Shown: positions 6,717 through 15,414 of the stretch, piece after piece
How positions within the stretch are numbered: the first letter of the stretch is position 1
Layout: each line of letters opens with the position of its first letter
Assembly: GCA_963632245.1 (NCBI GenBank)
Contig: CAVGTF010000019.1
Coordinates: 1 to 22,920, forward strand
Reading direction: 5' to 3'
DNA from: UBA1724 sp963632245
Lineage (GTDB): Bacteria; Verrucomicrobiota; Lentisphaeria; Oligosphaerales; Oligosphaeraceae
DNA length: 22,920 nt
Position numbers and translations under genes: made by a program
Notes under the pieces: generated by a model
What the model was told of the DNA's origin: nothing
Databases searched by the model: none
What the model saw: only the letters and a program-made list of their open reading frames with translations

Positions 6717-9389
6717 TTAGAGTCCCAGGTCTGCCAGCTGTGCCTTGATGCGGGTCAGCTTATCCTGAGTCTCGGCCAGGTGTGTGCGGTCGGCCTCCAC
6801 GGCGGCGGCGGGGGCGTGCTGGACATATCCCTGGTTGGAGAGCTTCTTCTCCAGGGTGGCGATGTATTTGACGGCCTCCTCGGACTGCTTCTGGAGTCGC
6901 GCCTTCTCGGCCTCCAGATCCACCAGTCCTTCCAGGGGAACGAATGCGGTTCCCATGGCGGAGAGTGCCACTCCGGCGGGTCCCTGGGGCTTTTCGCCGA
7001 GGGTCATGGTCTTGGCGTTGAGCAGTGCGCCCAGGGCGTCCTTGTCCAGTTCCAGGAATGCCTTCGCCTCGGGGCTGGCGGGGGTGATGACCACATCGAG
7101 AGGCAGGGTCGTGGAGATCTGATAGCTGGCGCGCAGGTTCCGGACTGCGCGGACCAGGTCATACTTGGCGGCATTGAGCTGTTCCACGGCGGGGGTGGCG
7201 CCCCAGGCATTCATCTGCTCCTCGGGAATGGGAGTGGGCCAGGGCTGGACCATGATGGAGTCCTCCTGCGCGCAGAAGCCCATCTGGTGGTAGAGCTCGT
7301 CGGTGACGAAGGGCATGATGGGATGCAGCAGCTTCAGGAAGGTGCCCAGGCAGTAGTCGAAGACCTTCAGGGTGGCGCAGGTGGTGCCGGCCGGCGCGGA
7401 GAGCGCGGGCTTGGCGGATTCCAGATACCAGCTGCAGAATTCGTTCCACACGAAGTCGTAGATGGCCTTGGTGGCGTCGTTGAAATCGAAGGTCTCCAGG
7501 TCCTTGGTCATGGTGCGGACGATGCCGTTGAGGCGGGAGAGGATCCACTGGTCGTCGGGACGCAGCTCCTCCTTGCGCAGCGACGATAGGTCCTGCCAAT
7601 CGGCGGGAGCGCCGCCGTGCTGGAGGCGGAAGCGCACCACATTCCAGATCTTGTTGGCGAAGTTTCGGCCGATCTCGCACTTCTTGTTGTCGTACCGGAT
7701 ATCCTGTCCCATGGGGGCGATGTAGATGATGGTGAAGCGGAGGGCGTCGGCGCCGTAGGTGTTCACCACATCCAGGGGATCGGGGGAGTTGTTGAGGCTC
7801 TTGGAGAGCTTTCGGCCCTTGTCGTCGCGGATGATGGAGGTGAAGTAGACATCCTTGAAGGGGACCTCGCCCATGAAGCGCAGTCCGCTCATGATCATTC
7901 GTGCGACCCAGAAGAAGATGATATCGGGACCGGTGACCAGGGTGTCAGTGGGATAGAAGTGCTTCAGGTCCTTGGTCTGCTCGGGCCAGGAGAAGACGGA
8001 GAAGGGCCACAGCCAGGAGCTGAACCAGGTGTCCAGCACATCCTCGTCCTGACGGAATTCGGTGCAGCCGCACTCGCATTTCGCGGGCGCCGCCTTGCCC
8101 ACATGCACCTTTCCACAGCTCTTGCAGTAGAACGCCGGGATGCGGTGGCCCCACCAGAGCTGTCGGGAGATGCACCAGTCCTTGATGTTCTCCATCCAGT
8201 GCAGGTAGGTCTTGACCCAGCGCTCGGGATGGAACTTGATCTTTCCGCTGGTGACCGCCTCGATGGCGGGCTTTGCCAGGGGCTCCATGCGCACGAACCA
8301 CTGGTCGGAGAGACGGGGCTCCACCGGCACGCCGCCACGCTCGGAGTATCCCACCTGGTGCACGTAGTCCTCTACTTTCACCAGGAGACCCTCCTGCTCC
8401 AGCTTCTCCACCACAAGCTTGCGCGCCACAGAACGGTCCAGGCCCGCGAACTCGGCGCCGGCAAGCTCATTCATGGTGCCGTCGTCATTCATGATGTTGG
8501 GCATCTCCAGATTGTGGCGGAGGCCCACTTCGTAGTCGTTGGGATCGTGGGCGGGAGTGATCTTCACCGCGCCAGTCCCGAAGTCCTTCTCCACGTATTC
8601 GTCGGCGATGAGGGGAATGAGTCGGTGGGTGATGGGCAGCACCAGCATCTTCCCCACCAGGCCCTGGTAGCGCTCGTCCGCGGGATTCACGGCCACGGCG
8701 GTATCGCCCATGAGGGTCTCGGGACGGGTGGTGGCCACCACGACCTCGCCAGAGCCATCCGCGAAGGGATAGCGGATGTGCCAGAGGTGCCCGGATTCCT
8801 GGCGATAGATGACCTCTTCGTCAGAGAGGGCGGTGCGGCTCTTGGGGCACCAGTTGATGATGCGGTGGCCCTTGTAGATGAGGCCGTCGTTGTAGAGGCG
8901 GATGAAGACCTCCTGCACGGCGTCGGAGAGGCCCTCGTCGAAGGTGAAGCGCTCGCGGGGCCAGTCGCAGGCAGTGCCGATGGTGCGCAGCTGGCGGATG
9001 ATCTTGCCGCCATACTGCTCCTTCCACTTCCAGACTTCGTCCAGGAACTTCTCGCGGCCCAGGTCATAGCGGGTCAGGTTCTTCTCTTTCTTGAGGTATG
9101 CCTCCACCTTCGCCTGGGTGGCAATGCCGGCGTGGTCCATGCCGGGAACCCAGCAGGTCTCGCGGCCCTGCATCTTCTCATAGCGGATCAGGATGTCCTG
9201 CAGGGTGTTGTTGAGGACGTGCCCCAGGGTGAGGATGCCCGTTACATTGGGAGGCGGAATGACGATGGTGTAGGGCTTCTTGGGGCTGTCGGCGGAGGCG
9301 TGGAAGTATCCGCGCTTCTCCCATTCGGCGTACCACTTGGCCTCCACCTCTGCGGGGGAGTATGCCTTGGATAGAGTTTCTTCGCTCAT
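6717..9389 (-). CDS. valS: Valyl-tRNA synthetase
   Basis: This 890-aa class I synthetase charges tRNA-Val in the cytoplasm. In order it shows the HIGH-type motif TLGH (54-57) after PPPNVTG, and the CP1 editing domain (about 190-345) with ATTRPETL. A zinc-ribbon-like insertion has Cys at 422, 425, 438, 440 and 442. KLSKS lies at 527-531, followed by the anticodon-binding domain. The C-terminal coiled coil is at about 825-890. The ribbon and total length are as expected for bacterial ValS. The start is ATG; the leader GATTCCCCTCAAC has no Shine-Dalgarno. A TGTCTAGACA palindrome sits 28 nt upstream of the start (9417-9426). No T-box is recognisable in the 139-nt gap to the next gene upstream. 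Confidence 0.97.
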   Translation of the reverse strand: MSEETLSKAYSPAEVEAKWYAEWEKRGYFHASADSPKKPYTIVIPPPNVTGILTLGHVLNNTLQDILIRYEKMQGRETCWVPGMDHAGIATQAKVEAYLKKEKNLTRYDLGREKFLDEVWKWKEQYGGKIIRQLRTIGTACDWPRERFTFDEGLSDAVQEVFIRLYNDGLIYKGHRIINWCPKSRTALSDEEVIYRQESGHLWHIRYPFADGSGEVVVATTRPETLMGDTAVAVNPADERYQGLVGKMLVLPITHRLIPLIADEYVEKDFGTGAVKITPAHDPNDYEVGLRHNLEMPNIMNDDGTMNELAGAEFAGLDRSVARKLVVEKLEQEGLLVKVEDYVHQVGYSERGGVPVEPRLSDQWFVRMEPLAKPAIEAVTSGKIKFHPERWVKTYLHWMENIKDWCISRQLWWGHRIPAFYCKSCGKVHVGKAAPAKCECGCTEFRQDEDVLDTWFSSWLWPFSVFSWPEQTKDLKHFYPTDTLVTGPDIIFFWVARMIMSGLRFMGEVPFKDVYFTSIIRDDKGRKLSKSLNNSPDPLDVVNTYGADALRFTIIYIAPMGQDIRYDNKKCEIGRNFANKIWNVVRFRLQHGGAPADWQDLSSLRKEELRPDDQWILSRLNGIVRTMTKDLETFDFNDATKAIYDFVWNEFCSWYLESAKPALSAPAGTTCATLKVFDYCLGTFLKLLHPIMPFVTDELYHQMGFCAQEDSIMVQPWPTPIPEEQMNAWGATPAVEQLNAAKYDLVRAVRNLRASYQISTTLPLDVVITPASPEAKAFLELDKDALGALLNAKTMTLGEKPQGPAGVALSAMGTAFVPLEGLVDLEAEKARLQKQSEEAVKYIATLEKKLSNQGYVQHAPAAAVEADRTHLAETQDKLTRIKAQLADLGL

Positions 9390-9528
9390 GTTGAGGGGAA
9401 TCCGTGCTTGGTTGTGTGTCTAGACAGAAAAGGGTTCGCTCGCTCCCGCAATCCACTCGGGCGCGCGCCTGCGCGAAACGCCCGCGCGTCTGTGTTAAGA
9501 CGTATTTGGGGGAGGCGATTAGGAAGAG

Positions 9529-10839
9529 TCAAAATGTAGCGTCTTTTCCGCGTCCCGGCGTGGCTGGCTCCTGGGTCTTCAGGCAGTCCAGGAACTGTGG
9601 ATCCAGGAGGTGTTGGGGACGCAGGTCCCTCAGGGACTTCCGCATGGCCTCGTGCAGATGCGGGAAGCGCGTCTCCAGGTCCTGGAGGAGCTGCTCCAGG
9701 AAATGGCGGTCGCCCCGTTCATCCAGGAGTCCCTGGTAGGGGCAGCTCTGGGGCTTCGGAAAACCGAAGAGCTCTGCAACTTCGTGGATGGCGGGCTTTC
9801 GGAGGCCCCAGAGGGGCCGGATGAGACGGGCATTGCCGCCGTCGGCGGGGACATTGGGACCCATGGTCTTCAGTCCGCCGCCGTGGAAGAGGCTCATGAG
9901 GAAGCTCACGCAGAGGTCGTCCAGGTGCTGTCCCAATGCCAGCTTGTTGCAGGAGAGCTCCTTGAGGAGGTAGTGCAGCTGCCCTCGACGGAGTCGGGAG
10001 CACAGCGCGCAGGGCTTGTTGCCCACCTTCTCGGGGGAGAGCAATTCGTAGAGTGCGGGGACTCTCCGGTGGTGGAATTCCCAGCCGCGCTCCTGGCAGT
10101 ATTGCGCAATGGGGGCGGCGTCAAAGCCGGGGTATCCCACATCGATATTGGCGGCGATGACGGAAAAATGGAAGGGCGTCTTTCTTGCCAGTGCCTGGAG
10201 GAGTTCCAGCAAGAGGAAGCTGTCCTCGCCGCCCGAAAGACCCACCAGGATCCGGTCGCCCTCTTGCAAAAGACGGTATTCCGCACAGTCCTTCGCGCAT
10301 TGCCGCAACAGTCTCTGGAATCCGGGTGCCTTCCGGGGCGCCTGACGCAGAAAATCCGCCGCCTTCGTGCGGAATTCCGCCACGATTTCGGCGGGTGTGC
10401 GGGTGGCGTCCAGGGTGTATTCGCAGTCCAGATAGAAGGGCTGTCGCTGCCGATAGCGTTCTTCGTCCCAGAGGGGCCTCGAGGCCTTCTCCTGTTCGGA
10501 GAGACGCGCCGCGATCTGTTCCAGCGGAATCTGGAGGGTCGCGGTGACGCCGCTCTCTTTCATGATGCGGCGGTTCCCGGGATAGACCGGCAGTCCGCCA
10601 CCCGTGGAAATTACGCAGAAGACACGCTCTTTCGCGACTTGACGGAGGATCTCCTGCTCCTCTTTCCGGAAGGACTCCTCGCCATTCTGACGGATGAAAT
10701 CCCCCGGCGAGACGCCCAGCTTCTCCTGAAAGAGGTCGTCGGTGTCCAGATGGGGACGCCCCAGGGCGGACGCTAATTCGCGGCCCACGCGGCTCTTTCC
10801 GCTACCCATGAAGCCGGTAAGATAGATGTTTTCTGGCAT
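9529..10839 (-). CDS. Shikimate kinase fused to a TtcA-like tRNA 2-thiolation (PP-loop) domain
   Basis: A single 436-aa frame holds two enzymes. Residues 1-165 are a shikimate kinase: Walker A GFMGSGKS (9-16), DTDD (32-35) and TGGG (79-82), with Arg58 and the lid RPLW (121-124). It phosphorylates shikimate for chorismate synthesis. Residues 175-425 resemble TtcA, which makes 2-thiocytidine at tRNA position 32. They carry the PP-loop SGGEDS (202-207), the Fe-S cysteines in CALCSRLRRG (277, 280) and a third Cys366 in SCPYQG. GQHLDD replaces the usual GHHRDD, and the PP-loop has Glu where TtcA has Lys. A short linker (about 160-175) joins the two without a stop or frameshift. The gene starts 24 nt after the CPBP gene. 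The tRNA target of the second half is inferred, not shown. Confidence 0.88.
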   Translation of the reverse strand: MPENIYLTGFMGSGKSRVGRELASALGRPHLDTDDLFQEKLGVSPGDFIRQNGEESFRKEEQEILRQVAKERVFCVISTGGGLPVYPGNRRIMKESGVTATLQIPLEQIAARLSEQEKASRPLWDEERYRQRQPFYLDCEYTLDATRTPAEIVAEFRTKAADFLRQAPRKAPGFQRLLRQCAKDCAEYRLLQEGDRILVGLSGGEDSFLLLELLQALARKTPFHFSVIAANIDVGYPGFDAAPIAQYCQERGWEFHHRRVPALYELLSPEKVGNKPCALCSRLRRGQLHYLLKELSCNKLALGQHLDDLCVSFLMSLFHGGGLKTMGPNVPADGGNARLIRPLWGLRKPAIHEVAELFGFPKPQSCPYQGLLDERGDRHFLEQLLQDLETRFPHLHEAMRKSLRDLRPQHLLDPQFLDCLKTQEPATPGRGKDATF

Positions 10840-10863
10840 GGAGGGAAGGTCGGGAAGAGGGTG

Positions 10864-11598
10864 TCAGAGGACGTAGCGGTAATAGAGGAAATACGCACTC
10901 ACCATGGTCCACGTATTGTAGAAGGCGTGGGTCAGGATGGCGTCCCGGAGGCCATATCGTCGGACGATGGCGTCCAGGCAGAGACCAAAGAAGAAGAGTG
11001 CGGGGATTGCTCGCGGCGCGCAGTGTGCGCAAGCGAAGATCAGCGCGCAGAGGATGGCGCTTGTGCGGGCGGAGGCCCCAAAGTACTGCACGGTGCCCGG
11101 CAACGCAAATCGGTAGAGGAGTTCCTCCGCTATTGGTGCCAGGAAGCAGGAGGAGAGGATCAGGATTGGCAGGGAGGGCAGGTAGTTGCCGCTGGGCGCT
11201 CTGAAGAGTCCATTTGGAACCCAGGAGAGCAGATGGAGGCTCAGGTATCCCAGCGCCAGAGTGCCCAGCTGCAGAAGGACGCAGAAGAGCAGGCAGCGCA
11301 GGAGCCTCCAGAGGGGATTCTTCTTCCACTGCGGGAGCTCGGGCGCCAGCGCCACCGGCGGCAATTTCTTCCAGGAGGGCGCCAGGTTGGGCGGCACCTG
11401 GGGACGCTCCTCGGCATTCTCGTCGTCCTGTGCCCACATGAGGAACCAGGCGCTTCCCAGGGCGAAGAGCACCATGAGGGGCAGGGCGAGGACCCGCGCG
11501 GGGAGGGGCACCAATGCGTATGCCAGGACCTCGGCTACAATGGCCGCCAGGACCATCGCCAGCTGCATCCGACCCAGGCTCGCGCGATAGACGGTCAT
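10864..11598 (-). CDS. CPBP-family (CAAX protease/bacteriocin-processing type) intramembrane metalloprotease
   Basis: I take the ATG at 11598 (244 aa), which overlaps the methyltransferase stop as ATGA. The upstream extension would read through that gene. There are two N-terminal membrane segments (about 12-30 and 37-55), a charged loop (57-95), then further helices. The three signature motifs are present in order: EELLYR (EExxxR, 158-163), FACAH (FxxxH, 188-192) and HAFYN (HxxxN, 224-228). These form the metal site of Abi/CPBP/Rce1-like glutamic-type proteases. Substrates in bacteria are mostly unknown. The ATGA overlap suggests coupled translation with the methyltransferase, but no functional link is evident. 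Confidence 0.88.
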   Translation of the reverse strand: MTVYRASLGRMQLAMVLAAIVAEVLAYALVPLPARVLALPLMVLFALGSAWFLMWAQDDENAEERPQVPPNLAPSWKKLPPVALAPELPQWKKNPLWRLLRCLLFCVLLQLGTLALGYLSLHLLSWVPNGLFRAPSGNYLPSLPILILSSCFLAPIAEELLYRFALPGTVQYFGASARTSAILCALIFACAHCAPRAIPALFFFGLCLDAIVRRYGLRDAILTHAFYNTWTMVSAYFLYYRYVL

Positions 11599-12449
11599 TT
11601 CTTGGGAGTCCAGAGGGCGTATGCGCCGGAGGGCACCGCCAGGAGTCCCTCGGCTGCGGGCAGGATCATCTCTCCGGTCTGGATGTCGCCCGGCGGGAAG
11701 GACTGGTCGGCCAAGTGTGAGAGCACCAGCGGGGTGTAGCCCGGGGTATGGCAGGTCAGCAGCACGAAGAGTGGATGCTCGGAGAGGACCTCCCGGCACA
11801 ACTCCAGAAGCTCCAGCATGCAGGCGTCAATCTGGAAGAGCTCCTGGCTGGTGCCCCGACCAAAGCTGGGGGGATCCAAGACGATGGCGTCGTAGCGCTT
11901 GCCACGACGCAATTCCCGCTTCAGGAATTTTGTCACGTCATCCACAATCCAGCGGATGGGCGCTTCCTCCAGGCCATTGGCGCGCGCATTCTCGCGTGCC
12001 CAATCCACCATCTTCTTGGAGGCATCCAGATGGCAGACCTGTGCGCCGGCCTTGGCACAGGCCAGGGTGGCGCCGCCAGAATAGGCGAAGAGATTCAAGA
12101 CGGAGGGTTGCGGACCCGTCGCGCTCTTCAGGAGCTTCGTTGCCAGGCTCCATCCCAATGTGTGCTCGGGAAAGACGCCCACGTGGCCGAAGTCGGTGGG
12201 ACGCAAGAGCATCGAGACCTCGCCCAATTGACAGACCCATTCGTCACGGATTCTCGGCGAACGGAATTTCCAGTGTGCGCCATGCTCCCGGGAAAAGAAG
12301 GCATCCGCCTCCTGCCAGAGCTCCGGATGCTGGGGACGCCATACGGCCTGGGCACAGGGACGCGCCAGAATCCACTTCCCGAAACGCTCCAGCTTCTGTC
12401 CACCACCGGCATCCAGGAATTCGTATCGGTTATCCCGGGTGGGCCCCAT
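11595..12449 (-). CDS. Class I SAM-dependent methyltransferase, RlmI/RlmK-like (probable rRNA cytosine methyltransferase)
   Basis: I choose the ATG at 12449 (284 aa) because AGGAGG lies 12 nt upstream and the previous stop is 1 nt away. An in-frame ATG at 12473 would place that site inside the gene. The SAM-binding motif I is LNLFAYSGG (about 118-126), the acidic motif II loop is HLDASKK, and the catalytic DPPSFGRG (192-199) is typical of the COG1092/RlmI group. The N-terminal PUA domain of RlmI is absent and the protein is shorter. It instead carries an N-terminal region with FPEHTLGWS. The substrate is probably 23S rRNA C5-cytosine, but that is inferred from the family. Confidence 0.85.
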   Translation of the reverse strand: MGPTRDNRYEFLDAGGGQKLERFGKWILARPCAQAVWRPQHPELWQEADAFFSREHGAHWKFRSPRIRDEWVCQLGEVSMLLRPTDFGHVGVFPEHTLGWSLATKLLKSATGPQPSVLNLFAYSGGATLACAKAGAQVCHLDASKKMVDWARENARANGLEEAPIRWIVDDVTKFLKRELRRGKRYDAIVLDPPSFGRGTSQELFQIDACMLELLELCREVLSEHPLFVLLTCHTPGYTPLVLSHLADQSFPPGDIQTGEMILPAAEGLLAVPSGAYALWTPKK

Positions 12450-12450
12450 G

Positions 12451-13791
12451 CTAGGAGAGCGCCTCCTCGCCATTGCGGAAGCCGGATGCCGCGCCTAATG
12501 CGCTCAAGGAGGGCAGCTCCTTCCAGATGCCCTCCATGGGCACCCGGATGACCCAGGCGGCAGGTAGCGCCTGACGCGCCCAGGCGATCGTCTCCAAAAT
12601 GGCGGGAAGATCCCAATGCAACGCCTGGCTCTTCCGGGTCTCGTGGGCCGCAGTCACACACCAGCCCGGCGCCACTCCACGCAAGACCAATACGCCACCC
12701 TCGGAAGACTGCGCCAGCTGACGCACACAACGACGGAAGAGGTTCTGGAAGGGACGGCTCTCCCAACAGGCACTCGCATTCTTGTCACCATCGCGACGAC
12801 CCTGAACGGGCAGCGGGAAGCCCGCAAGATCCAGGGCGACACAGGGCGCGCCCTTCTCGCATAAGCCAGACAGCGCCTTGCCGTCCAGGCCATTCTCGGA
12901 GACCGGTAGCACCACCGGGGATTCCGCGGTCACCTGGGAAATCAGCGCGGGCTCACTCCAGGCGAGATAGGCGGAGAAGCGATAGACACGGGCTTCCGGC
13001 TGGGAAACGGGGATCTCGGGCGCCTGCACGGCCGGCGCGGCACCGGGCTCACCGGATGCCTCGGCGGCGTCTGCCTCTGCGTCCTCGGCGGGTGCGGGCG
13101 GCAGGAAGCGGGGATCATTCTCCAGGAGCTTCGCGAAGCGCGCTTCCTCTTCGGGATCGCAGAGCGCCACGAAGCGGCGCAGGAAGAGTCCGCCCTGGGA
13201 CAGCGCCTCCAGGCGCAACTCGCCCTTCGCGTGGAGGAATTCGCCATTGAGGCCCTTGTTCCAACGCCAGAGGTCATCGCCCAGCCCCCACTCCAGACGA
13301 CGGCCCTGCACGTCCTCCAGCACCAGCACCTCGGGAATCGGGGAGAGCCGCAGGGGCGCACTCTTCAGATCCTGGGGGAGCTCCTTCCATTGGGCATCGG
13401 AGGCATTCTCGGAGGTGACTGCGAGATACCGCCGCCATTCGCCAGGGAACTTCGCGCTGCCCAGCTCCAGGCCCTCTTTCAGGGCGGTTGCCTTGGGCCA
13501 CTTGATGTCGTAGGTGACGCGCAGGGTATTGGCGGCCACGCGCTGGGTCTGTCGGACGCCCACAGGGATTCCGCGGGCGAATTCGCCGCTGCCCTCGAAG
13601 ACCGCGCAGCCGCCCTTGTGGAAATGCCGCGCCTTGGTCTGGGAGAGCCGCGCGTCGTCGGTGCCGTCTACACGGCACTGCATATCCTGGAAGAGGACCG
13701 CGCCCTGGGTTTCTAGGGAGCAGGGACCGGCGGCGGCGCCGTCGTCATAGAGGAGTTTCCAAGTGGCCTGGGGATGAGTGAGTTCCATCAT
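12451..13791 (-). CDS. Hypothetical cytoplasmic protein, 446 aa
   Basis: I do not recognise this family. The frame is open to a GTG at 13860, but that would overlap the upstream gene. The tandem ATG ATG at 13791 gives MMELTHPQ and a pyrimidine-rich leader (TTCTCTTTTTGCC) with no Shine-Dalgarno. No signal peptide, lipobox or membrane segment is visible. Residues 1-220 look beta-rich with many aromatic residues (GLGDDLWRWNKG, KFPGEWRRYLAV). An acidic Ala/Glu/Pro linker at about 230-270 separates a C-terminal half that ends in alternating hydrophobic strands and helices (GGVLVLRGVAPGWCV, AAWVIRVPMEG). It follows the Minf_1886-like gene by 47 nt and its stop is 1 nt from the methyltransferase start, so all three are likely in one transcript. 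Confidence 0.75.
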   Translation of the reverse strand: MMELTHPQATWKLLYDDGAAAGPCSLETQGAVLFQDMQCRVDGTDDARLSQTKARHFHKGGCAVFEGSGEFARGIPVGVRQTQRVAANTLRVTYDIKWPKATALKEGLELGSAKFPGEWRRYLAVTSENASDAQWKELPQDLKSAPLRLSPIPEVLVLEDVQGRRLEWGLGDDLWRWNKGLNGEFLHAKGELRLEALSQGGLFLRRFVALCDPEEEARFAKLLENDPRFLPPAPAEDAEADAAEASGEPGAAPAVQAPEIPVSQPEARVYRFSAYLAWSEPALISQVTAESPVVLPVSENGLDGKALSGLCEKGAPCVALDLAGFPLPVQGRRDGDKNASACWESRPFQNLFRRCVRQLAQSSEGGVLVLRGVAPGWCVTAAHETRKSQALHWDLPAILETIAWARQALPAAWVIRVPMEGIWKELPSLSALGAASGFRNGEEALS

Positions 13792-13838
13792 GGCAAAAAG
13801 AGAATCGTGTGGGGTGTGGAAAGGGTCGTGGGAGATTT

Positions 13839-14306
13839 CTAGGGACGTACCACGGGCCACTTCCGAATCTTCGGGTCCTCCTGCTCCAATTCGAGCCCCT
13901 GGGGGATCCGGAAGACATTGAGGAAATCGGCGCGGGAGTCGTTGGCGGAGGTGGAGAGCAACCCGACTTCCACCAGGTCGTAGATGATATTCCCGAAATC
14001 CATGGTCTCGGTGATCCCCCAGGCGGAAAGGATCTCCGGCGCCAAAAAGGCGAATTCCCGGATCAGGCTGTCGCGGAGATAGAGCGTCAGCTGCTGGCCG
14101 GTCACATGCGAGTCCTCACCCGCCTTCGCGGGCGTCTTCTCACGCTCGTTCAAAAGCCGCCGGAGCGTCGAGGCCACATAAAGGAAGGCGTCCTTGGGAT
14201 AGCGCTTGTCTTTCTCGGCGGCCTGCTCGCAAAACTGCTCCTCGAGCTCTTCGGGATCGGGGGGAAATTCTCCGGGGTCAGGGAAGGTGAGGTCTTCTTC
14301 GGCCAT
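13839..14306 (-). CDS. Minf_1886-like family protein (PVC-associated, function unknown)
   Basis: This 155-aa soluble protein has an acidic, Pro-rich N-terminus (residues 1-25) followed by the hallmarks I associate with the Minf_1886-type family. These are KDKRYPKDAFLYVASTL (about 35-50), HVTGQQL (about 69-75), a helix with FLAPEILSAWGI and DFGNIIYDLVEVGLLS, then a DSRADF motif before the C-terminus. The family is restricted, as far as known, to Verrucomicrobia, Planctomycetes and relatives, and has no assigned function. It is the best taxonomic marker in this window. It lies 29 nt after the HIT gene. Its leader CACTCCTTTCC lacks a Shine-Dalgarno. Confidence 0.85.
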   Translation of the reverse strand: MAEEDLTFPDPGEFPPDPEELEEQFCEQAAEKDKRYPKDAFLYVASTLRRLLNEREKTPAKAGEDSHVTGQQLTLYLRDSLIREFAFLAPEILSAWGITETMDFGNIIYDLVEVGLLSTSANDSRADFLNVFRIPQGLELEQEDPKIRKWPVVRP

Positions 14307-14335
14307 GGAAAGGAGTGTGTGGGAGGAGGTAGGGG

Positions 14336-14773
14336 TTACTCTGCGGAGCGCTGGGAGAGCTTCTGACGGATCTTCTCCTGCATCTCGGACATCTCGTCGC
14401 CCTGGTAGCTCTTCTGGGGGGCGGAGAGAAGGACCTGGTCGTCTGCAAAGCGGGGGATGATATGTAGGTGCGCGTGGGGCACCTCCTGCCCCGCAGTCTG
14501 GCCGTTGTTCAGCAGCAGATTGAAGCCCGTGGCTCCCGTCACCCGCAAGACCACCGGCGCCAGACGCGCCGCCGCCGCAAAGAGCGCATCACGGTAGTCG
14601 TCCGGCATGTCGCTCAAACCATGGCAGTGCGTCTTGGGGACCACCAGCGTGTGACCCAGGTTGAAGGGCGCAATGTCCAAAAACGCCATCACCTTGTCAT
14701 CCTCGTATACCTTCGCAGAAGGAATCTCACCAGCGAGGATCTTGCAGAAAACACAGTGCGCAGTGTCAAGCAT
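14336..14773 (-). CDS. HIT-family nucleotide-binding protein (Hint-type)
   Basis: I take the ATG at 14773 (145 aa). The frame continues upstream only through the repeat region. The protein opens with CVFCKILAGEIPS, where CxxC (7, 10) is a zinc-binding feature of many Hint proteins. FLDIAPFNLGHTLVVPK follows, then the histidine triad HAHLHI (His100, 102, 104). Family members hydrolyse nucleoside phosphoramidates and similar compounds. Length and motifs are ordinary; the C-terminal 30 residues are Gln/Lys/Glu-rich. There is no Shine-Dalgarno; the leader is CATACAACTATCAACT. The tandem repeat array lies immediately upstream. Confidence 0.93.
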   Translation of the reverse strand: MLDTAHCVFCKILAGEIPSAKVYEDDKVMAFLDIAPFNLGHTLVVPKTHCHGLSDMPDDYRDALFAAAARLAPVVLRVTGATGFNLLLNNGQTAGQEVPHAHLHIIPRFADDQVLLSAPQKSYQGDEMSEMQEKIRQKLSQRSAE

Positions 14774-14841
14774 AGTTGATAGTTGTATGAAAGCTGAATT
14801 AGAAAGAAAAAAATGGTGCCGCCGGTAGGCGGAAGAAACTA

Positions 14842-15033
14842 GGCAGGGGCACGGGGGCGGCGGCCCCAGTCCTTTGGGTGCCCGGCTAGGTAGAGGCGCT
14901 CCAGGGCTAGGAACGGTTTCGGAGGCGGGGCGCCATTCGTACCGCGGCACCAGCCGCGGAAAAGCGCCTGCGGCACCTTATTAACTAACCACTAACCACT
15001 AATTGCTAAGTACTTACGGCGCAAACGCGCCGG
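14842..15033 (-). repeat. 192-bp intergenic tandem repeat, copy 1 (next to the HIT gene)
   Basis: Three units lie head to tail between tgt and the HIT gene, with a 192-bp period. Copy 1 differs from copy 2 at three positions (GCGGCC versus GCAACC, and TGCCC versus TGGCC). It shares TGCCC with the diverged unit at 17516, so it looks ancestral. Two perfect stems are inside: CCGCGGC-ACCA-GCCGCGG (14942-14959) and CGGCGC-AAAC-GCGCCG (15017-15032). A stop-rich stretch TTAGTGGTTAGTGGTTAGTTAATAA (two fragments, minus strand, about 14979-15003) closes any frame. Confidence 0.95.
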
Positions 15034-15225
15034 GGCAGGGGCACGGGGGCGGCAACCCCAGTCCTTTGGGTGGCCGGCTAGGTAGAGGCGCTCCAGGGCT
15101 AGGAACGGTTTCGGAGGCGGGGCGCCATTCGTACCGCGGCACCAGCCGCGGAAAAGCGCCTGCGGCACCTTATTAACTAACCACTAACCACTAATTGCTA
15201 AGTACTTACGGCGCAAACGCGCCGG
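15034..15225 (-). repeat. 192-bp intergenic tandem repeat, copy 2
   Basis: Second unit of the array. It matches copy 1 except for three bases and is identical to copy 3 over the 144 bp they share. It contains the same CCGCGGC stem (15134-15151) and CGGCGC stem (15209-15224). Confidence 0.95.
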
Positions 15226-15369
15226 GGCAGGGGCACGGGGGCGGCAACCCCAGTCCTTTGGGTGGCCGGCTAGGTAGAGGCGCTCCAGGGCTAGGAACGG
15301 TTTCGGAGGCGGGGCGCCATTCGTACCGCGGCACCAGCCGCGGAAAAGCGCCTGCGGCACCTTATTAAC
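15226..15369 (-). repeat. 192-bp intergenic tandem repeat, copy 3 (truncated to 144 bp)
   Basis: Third unit, identical to copy 2 until CTTATTAAC, where it breaks into a pyrimidine-rich tract (15370-15414). The CCGCGGC stem is retained (15326-15343). The CGGCGC stem and the TTAGTGG stretch are missing. Identity with copy 2 indicates a recent duplication. Confidence 0.95.
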
Positions 15370-15414
15370 CTACTCCCTACTACCTCCTCCCTCCTACCTA
15401 CTCCCTACTCCCTA
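15370..15414 (-). repeat. Purine-rich (minus strand) tract of irregular AGTAGGG units after tgt
   Basis: Immediately after the tgt stop the minus strand reads as irregular heptamer-like AGTAGGG/GGAGGAGG units, with many GGG and GG runs. It carries several extra TAG triplets, including one directly after the stop. It could form a G-rich structure in the transcript. It borders the truncated repeat copy. Confidence 0.7.

Noticed and set aside
7617..9374. A 585-codon open frame on the plus strand opposite valS
   Set aside because: It is antisense to unambiguous ValS motifs and has a Gly/Val/His-biased composition.
9390..9528. T-box or other riboswitch upstream of valS
   Set aside because: The 139-nt leader is too short and shows no T-box sequence or specifier structure. 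Only a TGTCTAGACA palindrome and CG-rich runs are visible.
11599..11799. 67-residue N-terminal extension of the CPBP protease
   Set aside because: It lies inside the methyltransferase gene, and the ATGA overlap at 11598 gives a normal start just before the first membrane helix.
14842..15369. Coding potential inside each 192-bp repeat (about 50 codons, Pro-rich, ending at a stop)
   Set aside because: The frame is not kept in copy 4, no good start codon or ribosome site is seen, and conservation follows stems rather than codons.
14842..15369. CRISPR-like array
   Set aside because: The units are 192 bp with no unique spacers between short repeats, and no cas gene is nearby.
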